Source: Hyphomicrobiales bacterium
GTDB taxonomy: Bacteria > Pseudomonadota > Alphaproteobacteria > Rhizobiales > JALURZ01
Assembly: GCA_027058735.1 (NCBI GenBank)
Contig: JALURZ010000090.1
Coordinates: 1 to 13,794, forward strand
DNA: 13,794 nt
Direction: 5' to 3'
Numbering within the stretch: the stretch's first letter is position 1; each line of letters opens with the position of its first letter. Position numbers and translations under genes: made by a program. Of this stretch, positions 1 through 7,421 are shown piece by piece. The notes under the pieces were generated by a model. That model saw only the letters and a program-made list of their open reading frames with translations, made no database searches and was not told the DNA's origin.

Positions 1-1
1 G

Positions 2-1579
2 CGCACGGCGGCCGTATTCTGGTCGTTCGGGATGATCGGACTGATGGGCGATGAACTGAGCGTCATCATCATCATTATCGCGCCGCTCGTCATGGTGATC
101 TCCTTTTCCGACGCCATGCATCTGGTGTTCGGCATACGCCGGGGCCTCGAAGAGGGCCTGGACAAAAGGGCCGCCGTGCGCCGGGCCATAACAACCGTCG
201 GCCCGGCCTGTGTCCTGACATCACTCACAACGTGCATCGCGCTGAGCTCCCTGACCTTTTCCCAGTCGGCCTCGGTTCGCGATTTCGGTTTCTATGGCGC
301 CATCGCCGCACTGATCGCATTTCTGGCGGTGATGCTTCTGGTGCCGCTGTTGAGCATCGCCCTGCTCAGGGACGGGCGGACCGGCACCGGCGAGGCGCCC
401 GCCCTGCTGCATTCCGGGGCCATTTCGAGGCTTTATGGAATTTCCGGCTGGCTGGCGGATTTCATCGCGCCGCGCGCGCTCCTCATTTCGATCGGCGCGG
501 TGGTCCTGCTTGTCGTGGCGGGGGCGGGGCAATGGCAGTTGCAGCCGAGCTACCGGCTCTCGCATTATGTTCCCGACGGCACGGAAGCAAACACCGCGCT
601 TGAGCGTCTCGAAAGCGCCTTTTCCGGCTCGCAGCCCGTGCACATCCTGATCTCGTCGAAAGCCCCCCTCGATCTTGATTCGGATCTCGTCGGCAGGGCC
701 ATCGGCGAGGCCCACAGGATTTTCGTGGACGATCCCAATGTCCACAATGTGTGGTCCCTGGACAGCCTGCGCGGCTGGCTGCGGTCGCCCGGCGCGCGCA
801 TGCCGGGCAGGCTTGGCGACTATATCGGGAAAATGCCGCCCTATCTTGCCCGGCGCCTGATTTCCGAGGACGGGCGATCTGTTCTGATTACCGGGCGCAT
901 CGGTGATGTCGATTCGCGCGTCGGGCGTGAAATTCTCGCCGGCATCGACGCCAAACTGGCGCGCCTTGCCGCGCGGATGCCAGAACTGTCCTTTGCCTTG
1001 ACGGGCCTTTCCACGATTTCGGCCCGCCAGACCGACTCCCTAATCAACGGTCTGCTGTACAGCCTGTTCGGCGCGATCGTCATGGTGGTCATCATGATTG
1101 CGATCGCCTTCCGCTCGATACGCCTCGCCCTGCTCAGCATCCTGCCCAACGTTCTGCCCATCGTCATTGCCGGGGCCACCCTTTATGTGACCGGCACGGG
1201 CCTGCAGATCGCCGCCTGTGTGGCCATGATCGTCGCCTTCGGGCTAGCGGTCGACGACACGATCCACTTCCTGCACCGGTACCGTTTCGAACGCGAACGC
1301 ACCGGTGATGTGGCCGATGCGGTTGCGCAGACCGTCCGGCGCATCGGCCCGGTGTTGATGCTGACAACGGTCGTGCTCGTGCTGGGCATCGGTGTCACTC
1401 TGTTCAGCGACGTTCCGTCCAACCGGTTGTTCGGCCAGCTTAGTGGTGTGATCCTGGTCTCGGCGCTGGTGGCCGATGTCGTTTTCCTGCCCGCCCTCAT
1501 TCAGGCGGTCGGCCGGATCCGCACCAGGCTGGCCGCGACAGTCGCCCGCCACGCCATGAAGCAAAATCGCCGCAGCTAG
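2..1579 (+). CDS. RND superfamily (MMPL/SSD-type) exporter, 5'-truncated by the window edge
   Basis: The reading frame is open from the first bases of the window, so the true start lies upstream. About 525 residues are visible. They show the transmembrane pattern of a predicted RND-superfamily exporter (COG1033/MMPL-like) of the inner membrane. First come the last helices of the first membrane block, including the 'SDAMHLVFGIRRG' segment. A fourth helix follows near residue 150, then a periplasmic domain of roughly 170 residues, then five more helices that include 'FGLAVDDTIHFLHRYR'. The paired D-x-x-H segments (SDAMH and DDTIH) are the repeated intramembrane motif expected of a proton-driven RND pump. 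Full-length relatives are usually 750-850 residues, so roughly 250-300 N-terminal residues are outside the window. The substrate cannot be told from the sequence; lipid, hopanoid-type or other hydrophobic cargo is possible. The stop codon TAG lies inside the palindrome that follows. Confidence 0.88.
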   Translation, partial: RTAAVFWSFGMIGLMGDELSVIIIIIAPLVMVISFSDAMHLVFGIRRGLEEGLDKRAAVRRAITTVGPACVLTSLTTCIALSSLTFSQSASVRDFGFYGAIAALIAFLAVMLLVPLLSIALLRDGRTGTGEAPALLHSGAISRLYGISGWLADFIAPRALLISIGAVVLLVVAGAGQWQLQPSYRLSHYVPDGTEANTALERLESAFSGSQPVHILISSKAPLDLDSDLVGRAIGEAHRIFVDDPNVHNVWSLDSLRGWLRSPGARMPGRLGDYIGKMPPYLARRLISEDGRSVLITGRIGDVDSRVGREILAGIDAKLARLAARMPELSFALTGLSTISARQTDSLINGLLYSLFGAIVMVVIMIAIAFRSIRLALLSILPNVLPIVIAGATLYVTGTGLQIAACVAMIVAFGLAVDDTIHFLHRYRFERERTGDVADAVAQTVRRIGPVLMLTTVVLVLGIGVTLFSDVPSNRLFGQLSGVILVSALVADVVFLPALIQAVGRIRTRLAATVARHAMKQNRRS

Positions 1580-1739
1580 ACCCTTTCTTGTTTATACGGA
1601 ATCATTTGACCGGATTTCCGCGCTTTCTGGACTTTGTTATGTCCCCCTTATGGTCAGGCAGACCATGGCGGGGAACATGCCTTGCCAGCAAACGCGGAAA
1701 TCCGGTCAAATGATTCCGTATAAACAAGAAAGGGTCTAG
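1576..1739. repeat. Long palindromic intergenic element (164 bp), MITE-like or terminator-like
   Basis: The arms 1576-1622 and 1693-1739 are perfect reverse complements over 47 bases. They extend to 55 bases (1576-1630 / 1685-1739) with two mismatches. The outer ends are CTAG on both sides, and identity stops abruptly just outside them. The central part is also symmetric: atggtc (1650-1655) pairs with gaccat (1661-1666), and cccc (1643-1646) with gggg (1670-1673). The transcript could therefore fold into one long hairpin. The arms are more AT-rich than the flanking genes. The element separates two convergent genes and could end or stabilise transcripts from both sides. A mobile origin is an inference: CTAG or TA could be the duplicated target of an IS5- or IS630-type transposase. 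Confidence 0.85.
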
Positions 1740-2605
1740 AGCCGGGCGGCTGTGTGGGCGAATTCCCAATACAGCTTGCGCGCCAGCCGATAGACCGGAC
1801 CGGGTTGCAAGTCGCGATCCTCGAACCGGATTACCGGCATCAACTTGCCGTAGTTGCCTGTGTTGAATATTTCGTCGGCTTCCAGAAAATCGCCGGGCGA
1901 CAGCGCGCATTCGACGACCGGGGTGCCCTGCTCGCGCAGCAACGCAATGACCCGCTGCCGGGTGATGCCGTTGAGGAAGGAGCCGTTGGGCACCGGCGTC
2001 TTGACGACGCCATCCTTGCTCAGCCACGCATTGGCGGTCGCGAACTCCGCGACATTGCCCATCGTATCCAGCATCAGCGCGTTGTGAAATCCGCGCGCGG
2101 CCGCCTCCCTGAGCGCCCGGCCCGCATTGGGATAGTGACAGGCGGCCTTGACATCGGTGGGCGCCGTTTCCAGCGTTGGCCGGCGAAACGGCGACACGGT
2201 CGCGGAGAAACCCGACTGATCCGGCAGGGGCGATTCAAAAATATTGAAACAAAATCGCGTTGCCTCCGGATCCGGCGCCACCCAGCCGCTTTCCGCCCAG
2301 TACATCGGCTTGATGTACAGCGCCGCGCCAGATGGAAATTTGGCGATACCCTCTTTCGCGATCTCGACCAGTTCGTCGGCCGTATGCAGCGCCTTCAGGC
2401 CAAACGCATTGGCCGAATCGACGATGCGCTGACAATGAAGATCCAGATCGGGCGCGGTACCTTCAAAGCAGCGCGCGCCGTCAAACACGGTGGAGGAAAG
2501 CCAGGAACCATGGCTCATCGGCCCCATGATCCCGGGATTGCCCTCCACCCAGGACCCGTTCCAGAAATTCCACGCCTTCGCATGTGCTGCATCCGTGTGC
2601 GCCAT
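1736..2605 (-). CDS. Branched-chain amino acid aminotransferase-like protein (PLP fold type IV)
   Basis: This encodes a 289-residue cytosolic PLP-dependent transaminase of class IV (IlvE/BCAT type). The family moves the amino group of Leu, Ile or Val to 2-oxoglutarate, or of a related amino acid. The N-terminal half has the 'FDGARCFEGT' segment (about residue 41). The presumed PLP-binding lysine is K153 in 'DVKAACHYPNAGRAL'. 'GNVAEFATANAW' (about 183-194) and the C-terminal 'GNYGKLMPV' complete the cofactor pocket. Length is normal for the family. The ATG at 2605 was chosen because homology to the family begins just after it and it gives the usual length. An in-frame TTG at 2665 would add 20 residues, and no clear ribosome site distinguishes them. 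The stop TAG lies within the palindrome. It is divergent from the permease gene. Substrate preference cannot be read, and a D-amino acid transaminase or another class IV member remains possible. Confidence 0.85.
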   Translation of the reverse strand: MAHTDAAHAKAWNFWNGSWVEGNPGIMGPMSHGSWLSSTVFDGARCFEGTAPDLDLHCQRIVDSANAFGLKALHTADELVEIAKEGIAKFPSGAALYIKPMYWAESGWVAPDPEATRFCFNIFESPLPDQSGFSATVSPFRRPTLETAPTDVKAACHYPNAGRALREAAARGFHNALMLDTMGNVAEFATANAWLSKDGVVKTPVPNGSFLNGITRQRVIALLREQGTPVVECALSPGDFLEADEIFNTGNYGKLMPVIRFEDRDLQPGPVYRLARKLYWEFAHTAARL

Positions 2606-2983
2606 CGCCGCCACCAATCCGTTTCGCGTTTCGCCAACAGCGGCACTGTCGCAAAAATCCGGCAAATCATCCAGAGCGTATCTGGCGCCGTGCGCGGGCG
2701 GGGTGGCACCCGCCCGCCGGACAGCCCCGATGGTCCGAAAATCGCGGTGGCAGGGCTGATGCGCGGAGGACGGAAACCGAAGAGCGCCCGGGTTTTGTTC
2801 CAGGCCCGCCTTGTCTCAGCCTGATTTTGGTGCCATGACACGCCCTTCACCGTTTCGTTCCCGCACTCTCCAGGCTTTTCGCTCAGGTGCCGGCGCAACC
2901 GGAACGCCAGACGAGAAAGACCGGTTGGGGCCACATTCCTTCCCGGCCACGGACACCTGCAAGAAAGAACAAGTCTGGCGAAA
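2606..2983. promoter_or_regulatory. Divergent intergenic region between aminotransferase and permease genes
   Basis: This 378-base gap must carry promoters for both divergent genes. The only structure I can support is a GC-rich hairpin at 2694-2717. No convincing sigma-70 hexamer pair, riboswitch or transcription-factor operator could be picked out by eye. Open frames crossing it in several phases look like high-GC noise, with no recognisable protein. Confidence 0.45.
2694..2717. other. GC-rich hairpin, 9-bp perfect stem with 6-base loop
   Basis: gcgggcggg (2694-2702) is perfectly complementary to cccgcccgc (2709-2717) around the loop gtggca. No T-tract follows on either strand, so it does not look like an intrinsic terminator. 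It could be a leader-RNA structure for the aminotransferase transcript or a regulator-binding dyad. No function is shown. Confidence 0.5.
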
Positions 2984-4354
2984 ATGTCGATCACCGGTAA
3001 ATCCGTTTCCGCCGCCGCGCGCCCGCGCAAGGCCCCTGCCATCACCGCCTTCACGGCAACCGCGATCGCCGTTGCCGACATGGTCGGTATTGGCGTCTTC
3101 ACGAGCCTCGGGTTTCAGCTTGGCGATATCAGTTCCGGGTTTTCGATCCTCGCCCTGTGGACCATCGGCGGCATTGTCGCGCTTTGCGGCGCGCTCAGCT
3201 ATGCAGAACTCGCGACCGCCTTTCCGCGTTCGGGCGGGGAGTATAATTTTCTCGGGCGCATCTATCATCCCTCGCTCGGCTTCATGGCCGGATGGCTGTC
3301 CGCGACCGTTGGCTTCGCCGCCCCCACGGCACTCGCCTCCATGGCGTTTGCATCATATTTCAAGGGTGTGTTTCCCCAGGCGCCGTCGCAACTGATCCTC
3401 GGGCTCGCCATCGCCTGGCTCGTGGCTCTGGTGCATTTCGCGGGCCTGAAGCACAGCGCCAAGTTTCACAATGCCTTCACGATTTTCAAGGTTGTGCTGA
3501 TCGTGGCCTTCATTGTGGCGGGCTTCAGCCTTGGCGAACCGCAGCCGATTTCGTTCGCCCCGACGCTGGCCGATTTCACGCAGATGTCCAGCGCGCCATT
3601 CGCCATCTCGCTGGTGTTCGTCATGTATTCCTATTCGGGCTGGAATGCATCGACCTATATTATCGATGAGATTCACGAGCCGCAGCGAAGCGTGCCCGTC
3701 TCGCTTTTCGCCGCGAGCGCCATCGTGCTGGTTTTGTATGTCGGGCTGAATGCCGCCTTTCTCTATACCACGCCGATTGAAGAAATGGCGGGCCAGCTCA
3801 ACGTCGCGCTCATCGCGGGCAAGTATATTTTTGGCGAACAGGGCGGGCGCATCGTCGGCGCCCTGATTTGTCTGGGCCTGGTCTCGGCGATCAGCGCCAT
3901 GATGTGGATCGGCCCCAGGGTAACCGAAGTGATGGGCCAGGATATCGCGCTGTTTCGCATGTTCACGAAAAAAACCGCCAACGGCGCGCCGGTCCGCGCG
4001 ATCGCGCTGCAACTGGGGGTCGTCACTGTCATGATCATGACCGAAAGCTTTGAAAGCGTTCTCGAATTCATCCAGTTCGCGCTGACGCTTTCGTCGTTTC
4101 TTGCCGTGCTGGGGGTCATTGTGCTGAGGCGTACACAGCCCGCCGTGAAGCGGCCGTTCCGCGGCTTCGGCTATCCGTTGACGCCTTATGTTTTTCTCGC
4201 GCTGACCTCTTTCATCCTGATCTACCTGCTGATCGAACGCCCTGTTCAGTCGCTGGCGGGACTGGCGCTGCTGGCATTGGGCCTGGTAATCTATTTCGTC
4301 GTGCGCGATCCGATTGGCGCACCCGGGACAACGCGAGGAAACGCAGGCGGCTAA
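2984..4354 (+). CDS. APC-superfamily amino acid permease
   Basis: This encodes a 456-residue inner-membrane transporter of the amino acid-polyamine-organocation (APC) superfamily with about 12 predicted helices. Helix 1 carries the substrate-binding break 'GIGVF' (residues 35-39). The conserved stretch after helix 2, 'YAELATAFPRSGGEYNFLGR', spans residues 73-92. Helix 6 and the loop after it, 'YSYSGWNASTYIIDEI', span residues 216-230. These are classic features of amino acid permeases, and length is typical. The 41-base gap to the thiol dioxygenase gene on the same strand suggests co-transcription. The substrate may therefore be a thiol or sulfur amino acid, which is an inference from context only. 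The start ATG at 2984 precedes the first helix by about 20 residues, normal for the family. Its ribosome site is weak. Confidence 0.87.
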   Translation: MSITGKSVSAAARPRKAPAITAFTATAIAVADMVGIGVFTSLGFQLGDISSGFSILALWTIGGIVALCGALSYAELATAFPRSGGEYNFLGRIYHPSLGFMAGWLSATVGFAAPTALASMAFASYFKGVFPQAPSQLILGLAIAWLVALVHFAGLKHSAKFHNAFTIFKVVLIVAFIVAGFSLGEPQPISFAPTLADFTQMSSAPFAISLVFVMYSYSGWNASTYIIDEIHEPQRSVPVSLFAASAIVLVLYVGLNAAFLYTTPIEEMAGQLNVALIAGKYIFGEQGGRIVGALICLGLVSAISAMMWIGPRVTEVMGQDIALFRMFTKKTANGAPVRAIALQLGVVTVMIMTESFESVLEFIQFALTLSSFLAVLGVIVLRRTQPAVKRPFRGFGYPLTPYVFLALTSFILIYLLIERPVQSLAGLALLALGLVIYFVVRDPIGAPGTTRGNAGG

Positions 4355-4384
4355 CCCGTTCAACGACCGCCGCGCGCCGAAAAC

Positions 4385-4389
4385 AGGGG
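4385..4389 (+). promoter_or_regulatory. Ribosome binding site of the thiol dioxygenase gene
   Basis: The sequence agggg is followed by a 6-base spacer before ATG 4396, which supports this start codon. It is the only clear Shine-Dalgarno match in the short gap after the permease gene. Confidence 0.65.
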
Positions 4390-4395
4390 AAAACC

Positions 4396-4980
4396 ATGTC
4401 AACAGCAAGCCAGCGCTCAAACGCCGTTAAAAGGACGGTTGGCGAAATTCGCGCCATCGAACGCGAGCAGGGGGTGACACCCGCATCGCTGGAAGCCATC
4501 AAATCGGCGCTGTTGCGCCTTGCCGCGCACACCGAATTGTTCAGCCAGTCCGATTTCCCGCCGCCCGCGCCGGGCGGCGCGAAGAACCATTGCCTGTACC
4601 GGCTGTCGCAGGACGACGACAACCGCTTCGCGCTTTATGTCAATTCCTCGCTTGGCGGAGGAGAAACGCCCGCTCACAACCATACCACCTGGGCGGTCAT
4701 CGTCGGTGTGCTGGGGTGCGAGCACAACAGGTTCTACCGGCGCACCGAAGAAGGCGGCGTGCGCCAGACCGGCTCCCATGATGTGGTGGCGGGAACCGGC
4801 GTGGCCTTCCTGCCGGATGACCTCCATTCCATTCACATGGCCGAAGGCGAGCCGGTGCTGAATTTCCACATGTACGGTCTGGCGCTCGAATGCCTCGACA
4901 AGCGCGAATATTACGTGCCCGGCGAGCACATCTGGAAAATCTTTCCCCCCCATTCCGATATCCGCGAAGCGCGGTCCTGA
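4396..4980 (+). CDS. Cysteine dioxygenase-like cupin (thiol dioxygenase)
   Basis: This encodes a 194-residue cytosolic protein of the CDO-type double-stranded beta-helix family (cysteine or 3-mercaptopropionate dioxygenase-like, COG5553). Such enzymes use non-haem Fe(II) and O2 to turn a thiol into a sulfinate. The likely iron ligands are His94 and His96 in 'TPAHNHTTWAVIVGVLG', plus His144 in 'LPDDLHSIHM'. Nearby 'EGEPVLNFHMYG' forms the final strands. Length fits the bacterial family of about 190-200 residues. The stop codon is 3 bases before the start of the rhodanese gene, so translation is probably coupled. Together with the upstream permease this points to uptake and oxidation of a sulfur compound. 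Whether the substrate is cysteine, mercaptopropionate or another thiol cannot be decided by reading. Confidence 0.85.
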   Translation: MSTASQRSNAVKRTVGEIRAIEREQGVTPASLEAIKSALLRLAAHTELFSQSDFPPPAPGGAKNHCLYRLSQDDDNRFALYVNSSLGGGETPAHNHTTWAVIVGVLGCEHNRFYRRTEEGGVRQTGSHDVVAGTGVAFLPDDLHSIHMAEGEPVLNFHMYGLALECLDKREYYVPGEHIWKIFPPHSDIREARS

Positions 4981-4983
4981 AAG

Positions 4984-6585
4984 ATGGGCACCACCGTCAC
5001 GCCCGGCGAACTCAAGGCGATGTTGCACGACGGCGGCGAACTGGCGCTGATCGATGTTCGCGAGCAGGGCGTGTTTGCCAAGGCGCACCTGCTGTTCGCG
5101 GTGTGCATTCCGCTCAGCCACATGGAACTGCTCGTCGGGGCGCTGGTGCCGCGCCGCGCCACCCGCATTGTCCTGTGCGGCGATGGGGGAGCGGCGGACC
5201 CCCTGATTGACAGGGCAACCCGGGTACTTGCGCAGATGGGTTACAGCGATCTCTCAAGTCTGGACGGGGGCATACAAAGCTGGCGGGAGGCGGGTTACGA
5301 GATATTTTCCGGCATCAATGTGCCCTCGAAGGCATTCGGCGAATTCGTCGAACACACATATGCCACACCGCATCTCAGCGCCGATGCGCTCAAGCGCAAA
5401 ATCGATGCCGGCGAAAACGTCATCGTGCTCGATTCCCGGCCGATGGAGGAATACCGGCGCATGAACATTCCCACCGGTATCGACACGCCGGGGGCGGAAC
5501 TGGTCTACCGCGTGTTCGATCTGGCCCCCGACCCGGACACTCTGGTGGTGGTGAACTGCGCCGGGCGCACCCGCAGCATCATCGGCGCGCAATCCCTCAT
5601 CAACGCCGGCATTCCCAACAAGGTGATGGCCCTGAAGGACGGCACCATGGGATGGCATCTGGCGGGCCATGAGCTGGAACACGGACAGCAGCGCCGCGCC
5701 GGCCCGCCCTCGCCCGGCGGGCTGGCAAAGGCGAAACAGGCCGCACAGGGCGTGGCGGAAAAGTTCGCCGTGCGCGAAATCGACGCCGATACGCTGAACG
5801 CTTGGCACAGCGAGGCGGGCGAGCGCACGACATACCTGCTCGATGTGCGCACGCGCGAGGAATTCGAAGCCGGCCACCTGCCCGGCTCGCGCCATGCCCC
5901 CGGCGGCCAGCTTGTGCAGGCGAGCGATGAATATGTGGCCACCCGGAACGCGCGCCTCGTTCTCATCGACGAGGACGGCGTGCGCGCCACCATGACCGCC
6001 TCCTGGCTCATCCAGCTTGGCTGGAGCGACGTTTATGTCCTGCGGGCCGGCGCGGCGGGCATGGCGCCGGTCTGCGGCCCCCAGGCCGATGACCTGCCCG
6101 GCTCCGGGCGGGCTGAAACCATTTCGCCCGGTGCGCTCAACGACGCGCTGCAATCGGGACAGTCTCTCGCCGTCATCGATCTGGCCACCAGCCTGCAGCA
6201 CCGCGCCGGACACATTCCCGGCGCCTGGTGGGCGGTGCGTTCGCGCCTTGGCGATGAATTCGCCAAAATCCCCGCTGCCGGACGGCTGGTGGTCACCTCG
6301 CCGGACGGGCGGCTGGCTCATCTCGCGGCCGGCGATCTCGGGCATCTGGCGCCCGGTGTCGAGATCGCCGTACTCGACGGCGGCACGGATGCGTGGAAGG
6401 CCGCAGGCCTGGCGCTTGAGACCGGGCTCGATCACGCCATCTCGGCAACCGACGATGTCGCCTACAAGCCTTATGAGCACCGCGAGGCCCTGGAACAGCG
6501 GATGCAGGAATATCTGACCTGGGAGGTTGGCCTGGTGGAGCAGATCGAGCGCGACGGGGATGCCCGGTTCCGCAGCTTCAGCTGA
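4984..6585 (+). CDS. Rhodanese-domain protein with four tandem domains (two catalytic, two Cys-less)
   Basis: This encodes a 533-residue cytosolic sulfurtransferase-like protein without a signal peptide. Four rhodanese repeats follow one another at about residues 5-108, 128-232, 262-360 and 380-480. Domain 1 has Cys65 in an active-site-like loop 'CGDGGA'. Domain 2 has the well-formed loop 'CAGRTRS' with Cys192. In domains 3 and 4 the equivalent positions are Glu330 ('IDEDGVRAT') and Pro440 ('TSPDGRLAH'), so these are probably non-catalytic. Each domain keeps its entry motif, such as 'LIDVRE', 'VLDSRP' and 'LLDVRTREEF'. The last 50 residues are a charged tail. Rhodaneses carry sulfane sulfur as a Cys persulfide. 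Immediate linkage to the thiol dioxygenase suggests it handles sulfane sulfur or persulfide released during thiol breakdown. The gene ends 8 bases into the opposing lactonase gene. Confidence 0.88.
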   Translation: MGTTVTPGELKAMLHDGGELALIDVREQGVFAKAHLLFAVCIPLSHMELLVGALVPRRATRIVLCGDGGAADPLIDRATRVLAQMGYSDLSSLDGGIQSWREAGYEIFSGINVPSKAFGEFVEHTYATPHLSADALKRKIDAGENVIVLDSRPMEEYRRMNIPTGIDTPGAELVYRVFDLAPDPDTLVVVNCAGRTRSIIGAQSLINAGIPNKVMALKDGTMGWHLAGHELEHGQQRRAGPPSPGGLAKAKQAAQGVAEKFAVREIDADTLNAWHSEAGERTTYLLDVRTREEFEAGHLPGSRHAPGGQLVQASDEYVATRNARLVLIDEDGVRATMTASWLIQLGWSDVYVLRAGAAGMAPVCGPQADDLPGSGRAETISPGALNDALQSGQSLAVIDLATSLQHRAGHIPGAWWAVRSRLGDEFAKIPAAGRLVVTSPDGRLAHLAAGDLGHLAPGVEIAVLDGGTDAWKAAGLALETGLDHAISATDDVAYKPYEHREALEQRMQEYLTWEVGLVEQIERDGDARFRSFS

Positions 6586-7381
6586 TCGGAAAGTCCGCCT
6601 GGTTCAGCAGAAACGCGGACACCGCGCGGGTAAACTCCGCGGGCGCCTGCACATTGGAAAGATGGGCCACCCCTTCGATAACATGGCGTTGCGCGCCGGC
6701 TATGTTGTCGGCGATGTAATTGCCGAGTTCAGGGGTTGTCGCCGGGTCTTCAGCGCCGATGATAACCAGCACCGGCACCTGGATACGGGGCAGCAGGTCG
6801 CGCAGGTCCATGTCGCGCAGCGCTTCGCAGCACGCCACATAGCCCTCCAGCGGTGTCGATGAAATCATGGCGCGGACCTTGTCCAAGGCCTCACCGCCCT
6901 CAGCCCGGAAATCCTGCGTGAACCAGCGCTCGATGGTGGCCTCGCACACTCCTTCCATGCCGCCCTGGCGCGCCAGCGCCATGCGTTCCTCCCAGATCGA
7001 TGCCGGGCCGATGGCGCTGGCGGTATTGGCGAACACCATCTTGCCAAACCGCTCCGGCGCGTTGGCGGCGAGCCACTGCCCGCTCATGCCGCCCATGGAC
7101 AGGCCGCAATAATCGACCTTGTCCAGCCCCAGCCCATCCAGCAGCCCCAGAACATCGCGGCTCAGCATATCGAAATCATAGGGTCCGGGCGGCACGTCGG
7201 ATTCGCCGTGGCCGCGCTTGTCATAGCGCAGCACCCGGTAGGGTCCGGCAAAGGCGCGGGCCTGCTCGTCCCACATCTCCAGGCGCGTGCACAAGGAATT
7301 GCTGAACAGCAGGACCGGCGCGTTTTCGGGGCCGTCAAACCGGTATCGCAGTCTTGTTCCGTTGGTTTCGATCATCGCCAT
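6578..7381 (-). CDS. pcaD: Alpha/beta hydrolase, 3-oxoadipate enol-lactonase-like
   Basis: This encodes a 267-residue cytosolic alpha/beta hydrolase. The catalytic triad is visible: Ser95 in the nucleophile elbow 'GLSMGGM', Asp212 in 'GAEDPATTP' and His240 in 'GVAHLSN'. 'YDKRGHGESD' near residue 53 and 'SSTPLEGYVACCEALRDMD' (174-192) are typical of PcaD. That enzyme hydrolyses beta-ketoadipate enol-lactone in the protocatechuate/catechol branch of the beta-ketoadipate pathway. Length is normal. ATG 7381 is preceded by ggagg with an 8-base spacer. The enoyl-CoA hydratase gene lies 40 bases upstream on the same strand, a reasonable operon. No other pca gene is present in the window, so another lactone or ester substrate remains possible. 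The 3' end overlaps the rhodanese gene tail to tail. Confidence 0.8.
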   Translation of the reverse strand: MAMIETNGTRLRYRFDGPENAPVLLFSNSLCTRLEMWDEQARAFAGPYRVLRYDKRGHGESDVPPGPYDFDMLSRDVLGLLDGLGLDKVDYCGLSMGGMSGQWLAANAPERFGKMVFANTASAIGPASIWEERMALARQGGMEGVCEATIERWFTQDFRAEGGEALDKVRAMISSTPLEGYVACCEALRDMDLRDLLPRIQVPVLVIIGAEDPATTPELGNYIADNIAGAQRHVIEGVAHLSNVQAPAEFTRAVSAFLLNQADFPIS

Positions 7382-7421
7382 GCCGGCGCCCTCCGCTGCC
7401 CGTTTTCAAATCAATCATGTG

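Noticed and set aside
2606..2665. Upstream TTG start (2665) extending the aminotransferase by 20 residues
   Set aside because: The extra residues do not resemble the family N-terminus and there is no better ribosome site. ATG 2605 gives the usual length.
2704..2709. TGGCAC resembling half of a sigma-54 promoter
   Set aside because: The required TTGC-like second box at the proper distance is absent; the bases there are part of the GC hairpin.
3353..4420. Long open frame on the minus strand opposite the permease gene
   Set aside because: It has the Arg/Gln/His-rich composition of an antisense shadow in high-GC DNA, matches no family, and lies opposite a clear 12-helix permease.
5254..6480. 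Long open frame on the minus strand opposite the rhodanese gene
   Set aside because: It is a codon-bias artefact opposite four recognisable rhodanese domains, with no family resemblance.
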